A stretch of DNA of 64,000 bases from Rhizobium sp. Leaf306 (GCF_001423425.1 NZ_LMNX01000002.1:806001-870000), one strand, 5' to 3'. Shown: positions 46,695-56,293, numbered from the stretch's first letter. Numbers and translations are program-made. Notes: generated by a model from the sequence alone, not told the origin.

Positions 46695-47552
46695 TTAGAG
46701 CTGCAGATCATCCGCCGTCACATCGACTTCGAACGTCAAGCCGTCATAGGCCGGTTCGACGTTGTCCGGCGTTTCAGCCATGACGCGATCGTAGTCCAGT
46801 GGGATATGCATGTGGGTCAGCAGCGCACGCTTTGGCGCCAGATGGCTGATCCAGTCGAGTGCCTGCTCAAGTGACAGATGGCTCGGATGCGTACGGTACT
46901 GGAGCGCGTCGACGATGAGCGTATCCAGTCCTGTGAGCTTCGGCACGGTTTCCGGCGGAAAGTCGCTGACATCGCTGCAGTACGCAACTTTGCCGATCCT
47001 GAAGCCCAGCGAATGGATATCACCGTGGATCTGCCTGTGCGGCTGGAACCGGATGGCGCCGCCCGGACCGTCTATGACGATCGGTGCGTCCATCGTCTCG
47101 ATCAGCACCGGCTTGACGATCGGCGGATAGTTGCCACCGGCCGGCGTTTCCAGGCAGTAGCCGAAGCCCTGGCGGATGCGGTCCATCGTCGACGGATCGG
47201 CATGGATCGGAATGCGGTGCTTCTGGAGGATGAAATAGCCGCGTAGATCGTCGATGCCGTGCAGATGATCGGCGTGTGGATGGGTGTACAGGACGGCATC
47301 GATGCGCTGGACGCTTGCGGCGATCATCTGCTCGCGAAAGTCCGGGCCGGTATCGATCACGACAACAGTTTTGCCGCCATCCGGCGCGATCTGCTCCACC
47401 ATGAACGAGGCGCGCGTGCGCCGGTTCTTGGGGTTTTCCGGGTCACAATCGCCCCAGTCGCCGTTGAGCCGCGGTACGCCGGGCGAAGACGCGCAGCCGA
47501 GAACGGTAAAGCGCCGCCGATATCCGGTGCTCGTTCCGACCCGGGCCGCCAT
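46695..47552 (-). CDS. MBL-fold metallohydrolase (PhnP-like)
   Basis: 285 residues. Metal-binding motif THPHADHLHGID (HxHxDH) near 90-100, with D-T-G-P-D-F before it and the last His in LLTHMHIPLDYD. The opening FTVLGCASSPGVPRLNGDWG matches the PhnP/phosphoribosyl cyclic phosphodiesterase and RNase Z-like group. ATG 47552 is used; GTG 47555 directly before it is possible. It is the last gene of the tmk-holB-metG-tatD series and begins 4 bp after the tatD stop. The natural substrate is not evident. Confidence 0.87.
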   Translation of the reverse strand: MAARVGTSTGYRRRFTVLGCASSPGVPRLNGDWGDCDPENPKNRRTRASFMVEQIAPDGGKTVVVIDTGPDFREQMIAASVQRIDAVLYTHPHADHLHGIDDLRGYFILQKHRIPIHADPSTMDRIRQGFGYCLETPAGGNYPPIVKPVLIETMDAPIVIDGPGGAIRFQPHRQIHGDIHSLGFRIGKVAYCSDVSDFPPETVPKLTGLDTLIVDALQYRTHPSHLSLEQALDWISHLAPKRALLTHMHIPLDYDRVMAETPDNVEPAYDGLTFEVDVTADDLQL

Positions 47553-47556
47553 CACC

Positions 47557-48339
47557 TCAAAGCCTCGGCATCTTGGAAAAGCAGCGGAACGCGTTTTCCG
47601 TCGTAATCGCAGCCATGTCCGCGTAGGTCAGGCCGTGAACATCGGCCAGAACCTCTGCGGTGTTGACCACGTAGGATGGTTCGTTGCGTTTTCCTCGCCA
47701 GCGTTTTGGCGCCAGATAAGGTGCATCGGTCTCGACCAGCAGCCGGTCCGTCGGCAGCGTTTTGGCGATGGCCCGGATCTCCTCGGATTTCGGGAATGTC
47801 AGGATGCCCGAGAAGGATACGTAGCCACCAAGCTCGATACCGGCACGGGCGAGGTCGGGTCCGGCCGAAAAGCAATGCAGAATGAAGGGGAAAGCCCCCT
47901 TCCCGCTTTCAGCTGTCAGGATCTCGATCATGTCTTCGTCGGCACTGCGGCTGTGGATCACCAGCGGCAAGCCTGTCTCGCGCGCAGCTTCGATATGTCT
48001 GACAAGACCGGTCTTCTGGTCGGCCGGCGTTTGCGTGTCGTAGAAATAATCGAGACCCGCTTCGCCGATCGCGACGATCTTGTCATGCGAATTGGCGAGA
48101 CGAATGAGGTTTTCCGCCTGGATATCCAGCTCTTCGCTGGCATTGTTGGGATGCGTGCCGACGGAGCAGAATACCGATGGGTATTTGTCCGTGATCGCCA
48201 GCAGGCTGTCCAGCTTCCTGACGCGTGTCGAGATCGTCACCATCTGCCGGACACCGGCTTCGTGGGCGCGCTCGATCAGTTCGTCGCGTTCGGAGTCGAA
48301 ATCCGCAAAATCCAGATGGCAATGGGTATCGATCAGCAT
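47557..48339 (-). CDS. tatD: TatD-family metal-dependent deoxyribonuclease
   Basis: 260 residues, amidohydrolase-like TIM barrel. MLIDTHCHLDFADFD gives the first metal ligands (HxH); further ligands sit in AIGEAGLDYFYD, LVIHSRSADED, FILHCFSAGPDLA and VETDAPYLAPKRWRGKRNEP. All family motifs are intact. It follows metG by 8 bp, the arrangement metG-tatD-MBL being common in rhizobia and in many other bacteria. Confidence 0.95.
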   Translation of the reverse strand: MLIDTHCHLDFADFDSERDELIERAHEAGVRQMVTISTRVRKLDSLLAITDKYPSVFCSVGTHPNNASEELDIQAENLIRLANSHDKIVAIGEAGLDYFYDTQTPADQKTGLVRHIEAARETGLPLVIHSRSADEDMIEILTAESGKGAFPFILHCFSAGPDLARAGIELGGYVSFSGILTFPKSEEIRAIAKTLPTDRLLVETDAPYLAPKRWRGKRNEPSYVVNTAEVLADVHGLTYADMAAITTENAFRCFSKMPRL

Positions 48340-48347
48340 GACTTGCC

Positions 48348-49904
48348 CTATGCCGCGGGCTGCGGCGCAACGTAGCGCGGGAAGACCGGGCTTGGAGCTT
48401 CCAGCACCGTGCCGGGTGTCAGGCGGCCAACTTCGCCGAGTGCTGCGAAATCACGCGATCCGGCAGGTGCAGCCACCAGATCGAGAAGCTTTGACGACGA
48501 GTCCGGCATGAACGGCTGCAGCAGGATGGCGATCTGGCGAACCACTTCGGCGGCCACGTAAAGGACCGTCTCCATCCGGGCGGGATCAGTTTTCTTCAGA
48601 ACCCACGGCGCCTGGGCTGCGAAATAGCGGTCGGTTTCGGACACGACGGCTATGATTGCCGCCAGCGCGCGGTGAACGAGTTGCTTTTCCATGTCGTCGC
48701 GGCAGATCGGCAGGAGCGCATCGACGGAGGCCAGCATCTGCCGGTCTGCGTCGGTCAATTCGCCGGGTGCCGGGATCTTCGCGTCGCAATTCTTGACGAT
48801 CATCGACAGCGAGCGGCTGGCAAGATTGCCAATACCGTTTGCGAGATCGGCGTTGATGCGCGTGCCGATCGCGTCTTCGCTGCAGGTGCCGTCCTGGCCG
48901 AAGGAGATCTCCCGCAGCAGGTAATAGCGGATCGCATCAAGGCCGAAATGGCCGATCAGTTCGAACGGATCGAGCACGTTGCCGAGCGACTTCGACATTT
49001 TCTCGCCGCCCTTGGCCAGAACGAAGCCGTGGGCATAGACGCGCTTGGGCAGCGGCAGACCTGCCGACATCAGGAAGGCTGGCCAATAGACGGCGTGGAA
49101 GCGGATGATGTCCTTGCCGATGATATGCGCATCAGCCGGCCAGTATTTCGCCCGTGGACCGTTCGGGTCGTCGAGATAGCCGGTTGCGGTCAGGTAGTTC
49201 GTGAGCGCGTCGACCCAGACATACATGACGTGCGCCGGATCGTCGGGAACCTTGATGCCCCAGTCGAATGTGGTGCGGGATACGGAGAGATCGCGCAGAC
49301 CGGATTTGACGAAGGAGATCACTTCGTTGCGGCGCTCGGCCGGACCGATGAAATCCGGATGATCCTCGTAGTGCTTCAGCAGCTTGTCGCCGTATTCGGA
49401 CAGCTTGAAGAAGTAGCTGGACTCTTCGACCCACTCGACCGGCGTGCCCTGCGGGCCATAACGGGTGCCGTCACGCAGCTGCGTTTCGTCCTCGGCGTAG
49501 TAGGCCTCGTCGCGGACCGAATACCAGCCCGCATAGGTATCCTTGTAGATATCGCCGGCGGCCGACATCCGGTTCCAGATGTCCTTGCTTGCCTGATGGT
49601 GGCGCTGTTCCGTCGTGCGGATGAAATCGTCGTTCGAGGCGTTGAGCAGCTTGCCCATTTCCCGGAACTGCTCGGTATTGCGCTCGGCCAGCTCTCCCGG
49701 CGAAATGCCTTCGTTGCGGGCCGTCTGCTGCATCTTCTGGCCGTGCTCGTCGGTGCCCGTCAGGAAGAAGACGTCCTTGCCGTCGAGGCGCTGGAAGCGC
49801 GCCATCGCATCCGTCGCGATCAGTTCGTAGGCATGGCCGATATGCGGCTTGCCGTTCGGATAGGAGATCGCTGTGGTGATGTAGAAAGGTGTCTTGTTCG
49901 GCAT
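48348..49904 (-). CDS. metG: Methionyl-tRNA synthetase
   Basis: Class I aminoacyl-tRNA synthetase of 518 residues. The HIGH motif is in [12 protein letters not shown] (near 20) and KMSKS in [11 protein letters not shown] (near 300). The connective-peptide region contains [14 protein letters not shown], with no zinc-knuckle cysteines, so it belongs to the zinc-free type. No C-terminal EMAP/dimerisation domain is present, which fits the short length. It ends 8 bp before tatD. Confidence 0.96.
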   Translation of the reverse strand: MPNKTPFYITTAISYPNGKPHIGHAYELIATDAMARFQRLDGKDVFFLTGTDEHGQKMQQTARNEGISPGELAERNTEQFREMGKLLNASNDDFIRTTEQRHHQASKDIWNRMSAAGDIYKDTYAGWYSVRDEAYYAEDETQLRDGTRYGPQGTPVEWVEESSYFFKLSEYGDKLLKHYEDHPDFIGPAERRNEVISFVKSGLRDLSVSRTTFDWGIKVPDDPAHVMYVWVDALTNYLTATGYLDDPNGPRAKYWPADAHIIGKDIIRFHAVYWPAFLMSAGLPLPKRVYAHGFVLAKGGEKMSKSLGNVLDPFELIGHFGLDAIRYYLLREISFGQDGTCSEDAIGTRINADLANGIGNLASRSLSMIVKNCDAKIPAPGELTDADRQMLASVDALLPICRDDMEKQLVHRALAAIIAVVSETDRYFAAQAPWVLKKTDPARMETVLYVAAEVVRQIAILLQPFMPDSSSKLLDLVAAPAGSRDFAALGEVGRLTPGTVLEAPSPVFPRYVAPQPAA

Positions 49905-49998
49905 GGGCTGTACTCGGACAGATGTTAAGTCACGCCGCTCTTAGCGCATGTTGCAGACAAGCGAAACCCAAACTTCCTGCCATGTTCCCGATCGACGA

Positions 49999-51030
49999 TC
50001 AGGCGAGCCTGGCGGTCTCGAGAATGGACATCAGCGTCTGTTTGCGATCGAGGTTATAGGCCTGGGCGATCTTCAACTTTTCGGTCATGTCGGAAACAAG
50101 CTTCGCCCTGCGGTCCGCGGTGGCGAGATCGCCTGACAATGCGGCCTCCCTCGCCCGCTTGACGAGATGGTCCGACAGATGCTCGAGAAAGAAACCGAAG
50201 ATGACGTCGCTGTCCTTGCCGGAGAGAACGTCGGCGAGCCGGTGCATGGCTTTGCGTGCGGCCGGTCCATCCGCCGAGACGGCATCGTCGAATGCCAAGA
50301 TGATATCGGCGCCGCCGTAATTCAAAAGTTTCAGGGCCTGAGCGACGCTTCCCTTGGATTGCGACAGCACCATTTCCTCGGTCTTGCCGCCATCGAGTGG
50401 GCTGCCGAGGGCTGCGAGCGCGCTTGCAAGATCGGCATCACTGAGCGGTGACAGCCTGAGAGGCTGGCATCTGGACCGGATGGTCGGCAAGAGCCGTCCG
50501 GGGGCATGCGAGAGAACCAGGAAAAGCGCACGCCGCGGCGGTTCTTCGAGGATCTTGAGGATCGCGTTGGCTGCATTGCGGTTGAGGTCGTCGGCCGCAT
50601 CGATAATGACGATGCGCCAGTTTCCGGTTCCGGATGTCTGGGAAAAGAAGTGCCCGGCCCTGCGCACTTCGTCGACGGTGATGGCCGTCTTCATCTTTCC
50701 GGTCTTCTCGTCCACCGGTCGAGACAGATGCAGGAGATTATGCGAGGCGCCTGAGGCGATCTGGCGGCTGACGGCGCTGTCTGGATCGGGATCGGCGATG
50801 TGATCGGGCGCGCTTTCCGGTTCCGGATGGGAGAGGACATGATTGGCGAAACGGAAGGCCAGCGTCGCCTTGCCGATCCCTTCCGGCCCCTCGATCAGGA
50901 TGGCGTGATGGCCCTTGCCCGTTTTGTAGCTGGCACTCAGAAAATCCTCCGCCGCACGATGGCCGAACAGGTGCGGATTTCTGGCGGGCGAAATGGCGCC
51001 GTCCAGAATATGCGGATCCTGGTCGCTCAT
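49999..51030 (-). CDS. holB: DNA polymerase III, delta' subunit
   Basis: Clamp-loader subunit, 343 residues. The AAA+ P-loop is EGPEGIGKATLAFRFANH and the sensor/SRC region is replaced as in other delta' proteins. RIVIIDAADDLNRNAANAILKILEEPPRRALF is the hallmark delta'/gamma stretch. Its ATG overlaps the tmk stop (ATGA). Its early SGT/Zn cysteine module is missing, as expected for alphaproteobacterial delta' proteins that lack it. Confidence 0.93.
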   Translation of the reverse strand: MSDQDPHILDGAISPARNPHLFGHRAAEDFLSASYKTGKGHHAILIEGPEGIGKATLAFRFANHVLSHPEPESAPDHIADPDPDSAVSRQIASGASHNLLHLSRPVDEKTGKMKTAITVDEVRRAGHFFSQTSGTGNWRIVIIDAADDLNRNAANAILKILEEPPRRALFLVLSHAPGRLLPTIRSRCQPLRLSPLSDADLASALAALGSPLDGGKTEEMVLSQSKGSVAQALKLLNYGGADIILAFDDAVSADGPAARKAMHRLADVLSGKDSDVIFGFFLEHLSDHLVKRAREAALSGDLATADRRAKLVSDMTEKLKIAQAYNLDRKQTLMSILETARLA

Positions 51031-51749
51031 TCCGATGAACCCGTGACGCCGGCCTGATCAGCGCCGAGGCTCAAAGCCATGGGCTCGATCAGCGCTGCGA
51101 TCTCCTTGGCGATGATCTCCTCATCGCGGTCGGCATCGATAACGTGACAGCGGCCGGAATCGGCGGCAGCAATTGCTAGATAAGCTTGGCGGCGCGTTTC
51201 GTGGGTCTCGATCTCTTCCCGCTCGAAACGGTCGGGGGCTTCGTCCGGCGCACGTTTGCGGGCACGGCCAAGGCCGATTTCTGCGGGCAGATCGAGGATC
51301 ACGGTACAATCCGGTTTGACGCCGTCGATCGCGACACGCTGCAAGGCCTCGATAAGATCGGACTCCAGATTGCCGGTGGCGCCCTGGTAGACGCGGGAGG
51401 AATCGATGAAGCGGTCGCAGAGAACGATTGCGCCGCTTGCGAGCGCCGGCCGGATGACCTCCTCGACGTGGTCGTTGCGGGCAGCCGCAAACAGGATCGC
51501 TTCGAGCCTAGTCCCGAACTCCTGCGCTGCACCCGAAAGCAGGACGTGGCGAACCGCTTCGGCGCCCGGCGAACCGCCAGGCTCGCGCGTCATCAGAACG
51601 TCGTAACCACGCCTGCGCAGAAGATCGGCAAGCCTGCGGATCTGGGTGGATTTCCCCGCCCCTTCCCCGCCTTCGAATGTCACGAATAGCCCGGATTGTT
51701 GTGTCACACCTAGTCCCGTATTGCGCCTGTCGATCGGTTCATAGCCCAT
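51027..51749 (-). CDS. tmk: Thymidylate kinase
   Basis: Phosphorylates dTMP to dTDP. P-loop FVTFEGGEGAGKSTQIRRL, DR-x motif CDRFIDSSRVYQG (dTMP/Mg site), and a lid containing RKRAPDEAPDRFEREEIE. The start is uncertain: ATG 51749 gives 240 residues, about 15 longer at the N-terminus than most homologues, while GTG 51707 (just before TQQSGLFVTFEGG) would give the usual length. Neither has a strong ribosome site. Coupled to holB by a 4-bp overlap. Confidence 0.94.
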   Translation of the reverse strand: MGYEPIDRRNTGLGVTQQSGLFVTFEGGEGAGKSTQIRRLADLLRRRGYDVLMTREPGGSPGAEAVRHVLLSGAAQEFGTRLEAILFAAARNDHVEEVIRPALASGAIVLCDRFIDSSRVYQGATGNLESDLIEALQRVAIDGVKPDCTVILDLPAEIGLGRARKRAPDEAPDRFEREEIETHETRRQAYLAIAAADSGRCHVIDADRDEEIIAKEIAALIEPMALSLGADQAGVTGSSE

Positions 51750-51770
51750 ATTGGCGCGTCACGGAACATG

Positions 51771-52940
51771 TCAAAGCCAGAACAACATCAGTTCCAGAAC
51801 CGCGTCCGTCGCCTTGTTGAAGAGTGTCCCGTCTTCGATGGCATCCGCCGTCATCAGCGGCACTTCCCGGACCAGCCGATCTCCGGACGAGATCCTGAGA
51901 ACGCCGATTTCCTGTCCTTTCGTGACAGGTGCACGGAGCGGCCAGCGGTAGACGATCTGGCCCGAAAGGCGATCGGGGCTATTGGTCGGCAGGTAGAGAT
52001 CGACCGGCTCCTGCGCGACGAGATCGACGTGGCGGCTGGTGCCGCCATAGACGCTTGCCTGGCCGATCACCTCGCCTTGCGCGAAGATCACCTTGGTCTG
52101 AAACGAGGAGAGCCCCCACTCCATCACCCGGCGCGCCTCTTCCACCCGTTCCTTGTCACTGGCAAGCCCCCCCATGGCGAGGAAAAGCCGCGTTCCTTCG
52201 CGCTGTGCCGAAGCGACGAACGAGAAACCTGCGCCTTCCGCATAGCCGGCTCCAAGCCCGTCTATGCCGAGATTTAGAGCAAGCAGCGGGTTTTTGTTGC
52301 GCTGAAAGATCTTGTTCCAGGTGAAGTCCGGCTGGGCATAGAGCGGGTAGTATTGCGGATATGTCTTTTGAAGGTGCCGCGCGAGTTCCACCATGTCACG
52401 GGTGGTGGTCCGGCTTTCGGCAGACGGTAGGCCCGTCGAATTGCCGAATGCAGAGCGCGTAAGCCCCAGATCCTTGGCGCGCGCGTTCATGCGCGTCGCG
52501 AATTCGGCCTCGGAGCGGGACAGTCCTTCTGCCAGAATGATGCAGGCGTCGTTGGCATTCTGGATGATCACGCCCCGGATCAGGTCGTCGACCTTCATCT
52601 GCGATTTTAGAGCCGCAAACATGGTCGTAGTGCCGGAAGGCGCGCCACCGGTGCGCCAGGCGAACTCGGTTACGGGATAGCTGGTTTCGGGCGTGATCTC
52701 GCCGCGCTGGAGCGCGCTGAACACCACTTCCATGGTCATGAGCTTGGCGAGCGAGGCAGCAGGAAGAGACTGGTTTTCGTTTGCCGAAAGCAGCACCGTG
52801 CCGGTCTTTTCCTCGACCATATAGACCTGTCTGGCCTTGGTCGCGAAGGCTGGTGCGGCGTCCTGCGCAGACACGGTCTGTGTCGCGGAAAAGGCTGCCG
52901 TGACGCACAGGCAGGCCGAAAACAGAAAGCGTCGCATCAT
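51771..52940 (-). CDS. D-alanyl-D-alanine carboxypeptidase-like protein (peptidase S11), degenerate motifs
   Basis: 389 residues with a signal peptide (about 1-25, ending VSA/QDAAP). It has the S11 fold: SxxK as SLAK in LPAASLAKLMTMEVV. However, where PBP5-like enzymes have SxN the sequence is N-A-N (VIIQNANDACIIL), and where they have K-T-G it is G-A-G (GIDGLGAGYAEGAGF). Both readings were checked in the nucleotides. The PBP5_C beta domain follows. It may have lost or altered carboxypeptidase activity and act as a structural PBP. It is the first gene of the series leading to tmk and holB, with rlpA upstream. Confidence 0.88.
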   Translation of the reverse strand: MMRRFLFSACLCVTAAFSATQTVSAQDAAPAFATKARQVYMVEEKTGTVLLSANENQSLPAASLAKLMTMEVVFSALQRGEITPETSYPVTEFAWRTGGAPSGTTTMFAALKSQMKVDDLIRGVIIQNANDACIILAEGLSRSEAEFATRMNARAKDLGLTRSAFGNSTGLPSAESRTTTRDMVELARHLQKTYPQYYPLYAQPDFTWNKIFQRNKNPLLALNLGIDGLGAGYAEGAGFSFVASAQREGTRLFLAMGGLASDKERVEEARRVMEWGLSSFQTKVIFAQGEVIGQASVYGGTSRHVDLVAQEPVDLYLPTNSPDRLSGQIVYRWPLRAPVTKGQEIGVLRISSGDRLVREVPLMTADAIEDGTLFNKATDAVLELMLFWL

Positions 52941-53095
52941 GCCCCCAGAAACGTTTCGACCTATGCCTACAGCATCGATCCGCGAACAGGAATCAATTTT
53001 CGGAGATAGGATGTTTTGTGGAAGACAGCGCGAACAACGCGCTGCCGATCGGGACGTCAGACGCGTCGCCTCAGGGTCGGGCCGTGCCGGGCCGC

Positions 53096-54232
53096 TTAGT
53101 CCTGCAGCAGGACGTTGCCGAACATGACCTGCTGCTTGTGGCCCTTAGGCGGCTCGACATAGGCAGTTTCGGAGGTCCAGGCCTGCTGTGCCCGGTTTGC
53201 GACCGGGCGGATCTGCTGTTCTGCCCGCGCCGGAGCGACTGGCTGAACGTAACGCTGCTGGCTTGCAACCTGCTGCTGAGCCGGGGCTGCGATCGCCTTC
53301 TGGGTCGGAGCCTGAACTGGTGCCGGCTTTGGCGCAACTGCCGCGACCTGTCGCTGCGGTGCTTGAGCACGAACAGTCTCAGCCGTCGAACGCTCGACCG
53401 GGCGCGGCGACGCCGCATACTGCTCGGCCTGTTGGAAGCCCCTCTTCGAGGATGCGTTGCTCTGCGCACGGCTCGGATAGGCGGCAGGCGTCGGTACGGA
53501 CGAACCGAAGCTCTGCATCTGGTCACGCAATGGTTGGTTCGACGCGACCATCACGCCGCTTGAACTCTGACCGCCACCCGGATTGAAGGACGGCAGTCGA
53601 TCGCCCTTGCGGATGTAGGACGCCATCAGGAACGGTGTATCCTCACCATCCATACGAGCGCGGCCGACATACTGGACATTGACCTTGGCAGTGCCCGAAC
53701 GCTTCATATCGAGGAGCTCGGCTGTCTTGCTGGACACGTCGAGGATGCGGCCGGCGTGATACGGGCCGCGGTCGTTGACGCGCACGATGACCGACGAGCC
53801 ATTTTCGACATTGGTGACGCGGGCATAGCTCGGCAGCGGAAACGTCGGATGGGCTGCCGTGAGGCTGGCAGAATCATAGACCTCGCCATTGGCGGTATAA
53901 CGGCCATGGAAGGCCGAACCATACCACGATGCGAGACCACTCTTGTTATACTGCGGATCTTCCTTGGGAACGTAGGTCTTGCCCCTCACCTGGTAAGGCT
54001 GGCCGACCATAAAGCGACCGCCGCCTTTCGGTACCGGCTGTCCGTCCTTGACGACGCGAGGACTGGCTTTGACGCCATACTCCTTCTCGGAGAAGTATTC
54101 CTTGCTGCGCACCTGCTTCTGCGCAGGTTCAGGCGTCGGCTTTGTCGTGGCACAGGATGCCATCGCCGCGAAAACCACCGTCATGCCAAGCCACTTCGCA
54201 CTTAGCGAAACAATACCGCCACTCAAACGCAA
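53096..54232 (-). CDS. rlpA: RlpA-family septal ring lytic transglycosylase, lipoprotein
   Basis: 378 residues. A lipobox (MASCATT, Cys near 28) makes it a likely outer-membrane lipoprotein. The double-psi beta-barrel (about 95-190) reads GLASWYGSAFHGRYTANGE, and RVNDRGPYHAGRILDVSSKT has the catalytic Asp. Residues 215-360 are a long low-complexity Q/A/P-rich segment, and no SPOR domain is seen at the C-terminus, unlike E. coli RlpA. It should cleave denuded peptidoglycan strands. A CtrA-type TTAA-N7-TTAA site lies 187 bp upstream. Confidence 0.9.
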   Translation of the reverse strand: MRLSGGIVSLSAKWLGMTVVFAAMASCATTKPTPEPAQKQVRSKEYFSEKEYGVKASPRVVKDGQPVPKGGGRFMVGQPYQVRGKTYVPKEDPQYNKSGLASWYGSAFHGRYTANGEVYDSASLTAAHPTFPLPSYARVTNVENGSSVIVRVNDRGPYHAGRILDVSSKTAELLDMKRSGTAKVNVQYVGRARMDGEDTPFLMASYIRKGDRLPSFNPGGGQSSSGVMVASNQPLRDQMQSFGSSVPTPAAYPSRAQSNASSKRGFQQAEQYAASPRPVERSTAETVRAQAPQRQVAAVAPKPAPVQAPTQKAIAAPAQQQVASQQRYVQPVAPARAEQQIRPVANRAQQAWTSETAYVEPPKGHKQQVMFGNVLLQD

Positions 54233-54556
54233 AACCTGTCCGCCCCATAATTTCTTGCCACAACGAGCGCTTGAGCCTCGAAGATCGATTCGTCGTTCCG
54301 ATCAATGAACCAAGCGAGACCCGTTCGGCCCCGTCTTTGATGGATGCCTAGATTTGCTTTTTTCGTGGCTAAAATGCGAACGAAAACTGTTGAGTAATTA
54401 AAATTGTATCCAGTATGGTTAACGGATACTTAAAGTAATATTCTATTAATACTTTGATTGCCGCCTTCCCCCGCAAAGACTAGGGTACCAGTGCAGCAAT
54501 CGAAGCGCATCTCCAGTTGACGACGGCAGTTCTGCGATTATAAAGCCTGACAGCGA
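54233..54556. other. AT-rich intergenic region upstream of rlpA and tRNA-Ser
   Basis: About 324 bp without a gene. It is visibly more AT-rich than its surroundings from 54350 to 54460 and contains the CtrA-type site at 54419-54433. It serves as control region for leftward rlpA and rightward tRNA-Ser. Confidence 0.6.
54419..54433. promoter_or_regulatory. CtrA-type site TTAA-N7-TTAA
   Basis: TTAACGGATACTTAA matches the cell-cycle regulator CtrA consensus TTAA-N7-TTAA exactly. It lies in the AT-rich region upstream of rlpA. Confidence 0.5.
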
Positions 54557-54646
54557 GGAAGAGTGTCCGAGTGGTTTAAGGAACCGGTCTTGAAAACCGG
54601 CGTGCGGGAGACCGTACCGTGGGTTCGAATCCCACCTCTTCCGCCA
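54557..54646 (+). tRNA. tRNA-Ser (anticodon UGA)
   Basis: 90 bases. Acceptor stem GGAAGAG (54557-54563) pairs with CTCTTCC (54636-54642), then the discriminator G and an encoded CCA (54644-54646). The anticodon stem-loop is CCGGTCTTGAAAACCGG with TGA in the loop. A long variable arm (class II, as in all tRNA-Ser) and the GGTTCGAATC T-loop are present. It reads UCA codons. Confidence 0.97.
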
Positions 54647-54767
54647 TCAGCCGATCGCATCGAAAAGAGTGGCAGCGTTCCATACACGTCATGTCTGTAA
54701 TGCCTGCGGGCTTTTTGCCCTTGAAAAAAGCGTACCGCTCGCCATTTCGCAACTTCCTGTTTTAACC

Positions 54768-55199
54768 ATGCGTGAAATGATGTCCGATAGCACAGCCTAT
54801 ACCGAATCCGCGAAAATTCTCCTGTTGGAGGATGACCTCCTTCTTGCCATGGACATGGAGGATTACCTCCTCGACCGTGGACACGAAGTCGTCGGACCGT
54901 TTGGACGTCTGGTCGATGCGCTCGATGCCATCCCTCGCAACGAGCTTGCCGGCGCGGTGGTCGATCTCAACCTGCACGGCGAGTTGTCCTTTCCGGTGAT
55001 CGAGGAACTGCAGGCACGTTCTGTCCCCATCATCGTCTGCACCGGTTACGCCGAGCTGCCGGAAGTCAAGACGAGGCTGAAGGGATTGCCGCTGCTTCCC
55101 AAGCCCTGGACGGCCCACAAGCTTTCCTCGCTGATGGAAGAGACATTCGGGGCCACTCAGGAACCACGTGACGCGCCTTCGTCGAAGATCCGGAACTAG
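54768..55199 (+). CDS. Single-domain response regulator
   Basis: 143 residues. Receiver domain at about 15-130: the acidic pair in ILLLEDDLLLAMDMEDYL, phosphoryl-accepting Asp in GAVVDLNLHGE, Thr in IIVCTGYAE and Lys in LLPKPWTAHKL. No output domain, so it may pass phosphate on to another protein. The start is uncertain: ATG 54768, 54777 and 54780 are all in frame and none has a strong ribosome site. Convergent with the phytochrome operon and likely part of the same signalling cassette. Confidence 0.87.
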   Translation: MREMMSDSTAYTESAKILLLEDDLLLAMDMEDYLLDRGHEVVGPFGRLVDALDAIPRNELAGAVVDLNLHGELSFPVIEELQARSVPIIVCTGYAELPEVKTRLKGLPLLPKPWTAHKLSSLMEETFGATQEPRDAPSSKIRN

Positions 55200-55281
55200 G
55201 CGCTCGGGCGCTCATCAAAGTTCGTTCTGACACAGTTTCGAAGCGGCGCCTAAAGGGGCAGCCGCGCCGGAGTTCCGAACT

Positions 55282-56289
55282 TCAGTCGAATGACGGTATC
55301 GGGAAGGTGATCCGGCAAACGAGGCCTGTCTCGGCATAGTCTATTTCGACGTTCCCTCGGAGTTCATACTGGATGCTTCGCTCCACGAGCGTCGTACCAA
55401 AACCCTGTTGCTCGGGTGGCGTGACGGTCGGGCCGCCAATCTCCTGCCAGGTGAGCGTAATGGTTGCCTTTCCCTCCTTCACGGCGTCGCGCACCCAGCT
55501 GATCGCGATATGACCGCCATCCTGTGACAGTCCGCCGTATTTCACCGCATTGGTCGTCAGTTCGTTGAAGACCAGGCTGAGCGCCAGCGCGGACTTCGGG
55601 TCGAGATGAACGGTCGGACCGGGATCGATCACGAACCGGTTGCCGCGGCCCTCCATATACGGTGCCAGGGTTCGACGTACGACGTCGGCAAGCTCCGCCT
55701 TGCTCCAGTTCGTTTCGAACAGGAGCGCATGTGCGTCAGCCATCGCCCGAAGCCTGCCAAGCAGGTTCGACGCGTAGTCATCGACCGTGTGACTGCTCTT
55801 TGCAGTCCGGCGTACGAGCGACATGACCATGGCCATGGTATTTTTCACCCGATGGCTCAGTTCGCGGACGAGCAGTTCCTTCTGGTTCTGCGCACGCCGG
55901 TGCTCGGCTTTCTCGTGAGCCTCCGCCAGTGCCCGCTCGACGGCAGCGGGCAAGCGTATCAACCGTTGCTTCAGAACGTAGTCCGTCGCGCCACGCCGAA
56001 ACGATTCGATTGCGGCCTCCTCCCCGAGGATACCGGAGACAAAGATGAATGGTATCTCCGGCACCTCGCTGCTTGCCATGTCCAGCGCCGCCATACCGTC
56101 GAAATCGGGCAGCGAAAAATCCGAAAGGATGAGGTCGAAATCGCGCGCTTCCAGCGCTTTCACAAATTCACCGCGGTTGCTGACGAGACGGATCTCCGGC
56201 TTTTTCGTCAACAGTTCAAGCTGCTCGCGGATCAATTCGGCATCGAGCGGGCTGTCCTCCAGCATGAGTAGGCGTGGATTGTGCTGCAC
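55282..56289 (-). CDS. Receiver domain fused to HWE-family histidine kinase
   Basis: 335 residues from GTG 56289. Residues 1-120 are a CheY-like receiver (LLMLEDSPLDAELI; Asp in LILSDFSLPDFDG; Lys in DYVLKQRL). The C-terminal part is an HWE-type kinase: H-box RELSHRVKNTMAMVMSLV, N-box LVFNELTTNAVKYGG and the W-x-E signature in TLTWQEIGG. GTG 56289 is preferred over ATG 56334 because GGAGG lies 8 bases before it and the longer form would overlap the previous gene by 41 bp. The kinase has an input that is itself phosphorylated, so it can relay from the phytochrome system. Confidence 0.88.
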   Translation of the reverse strand: MQHNPRLLMLEDSPLDAELIREQLELLTKKPEIRLVSNRGEFVKALEARDFDLILSDFSLPDFDGMAALDMASSEVPEIPFIFVSGILGEEAAIESFRRGATDYVLKQRLIRLPAAVERALAEAHEKAEHRRAQNQKELLVRELSHRVKNTMAMVMSLVRRTAKSSHTVDDYASNLLGRLRAMADAHALLFETNWSKAELADVVRRTLAPYMEGRGNRFVIDPGPTVHLDPKSALALSLVFNELTTNAVKYGGLSQDGGHIAISWVRDAVKEGKATITLTWQEIGGPTVTPPEQQGFGTTLVERSIQYELRGNVEIDYAETGLVCRITFPIPSFD

Positions 56290-56293
56290 TCTG

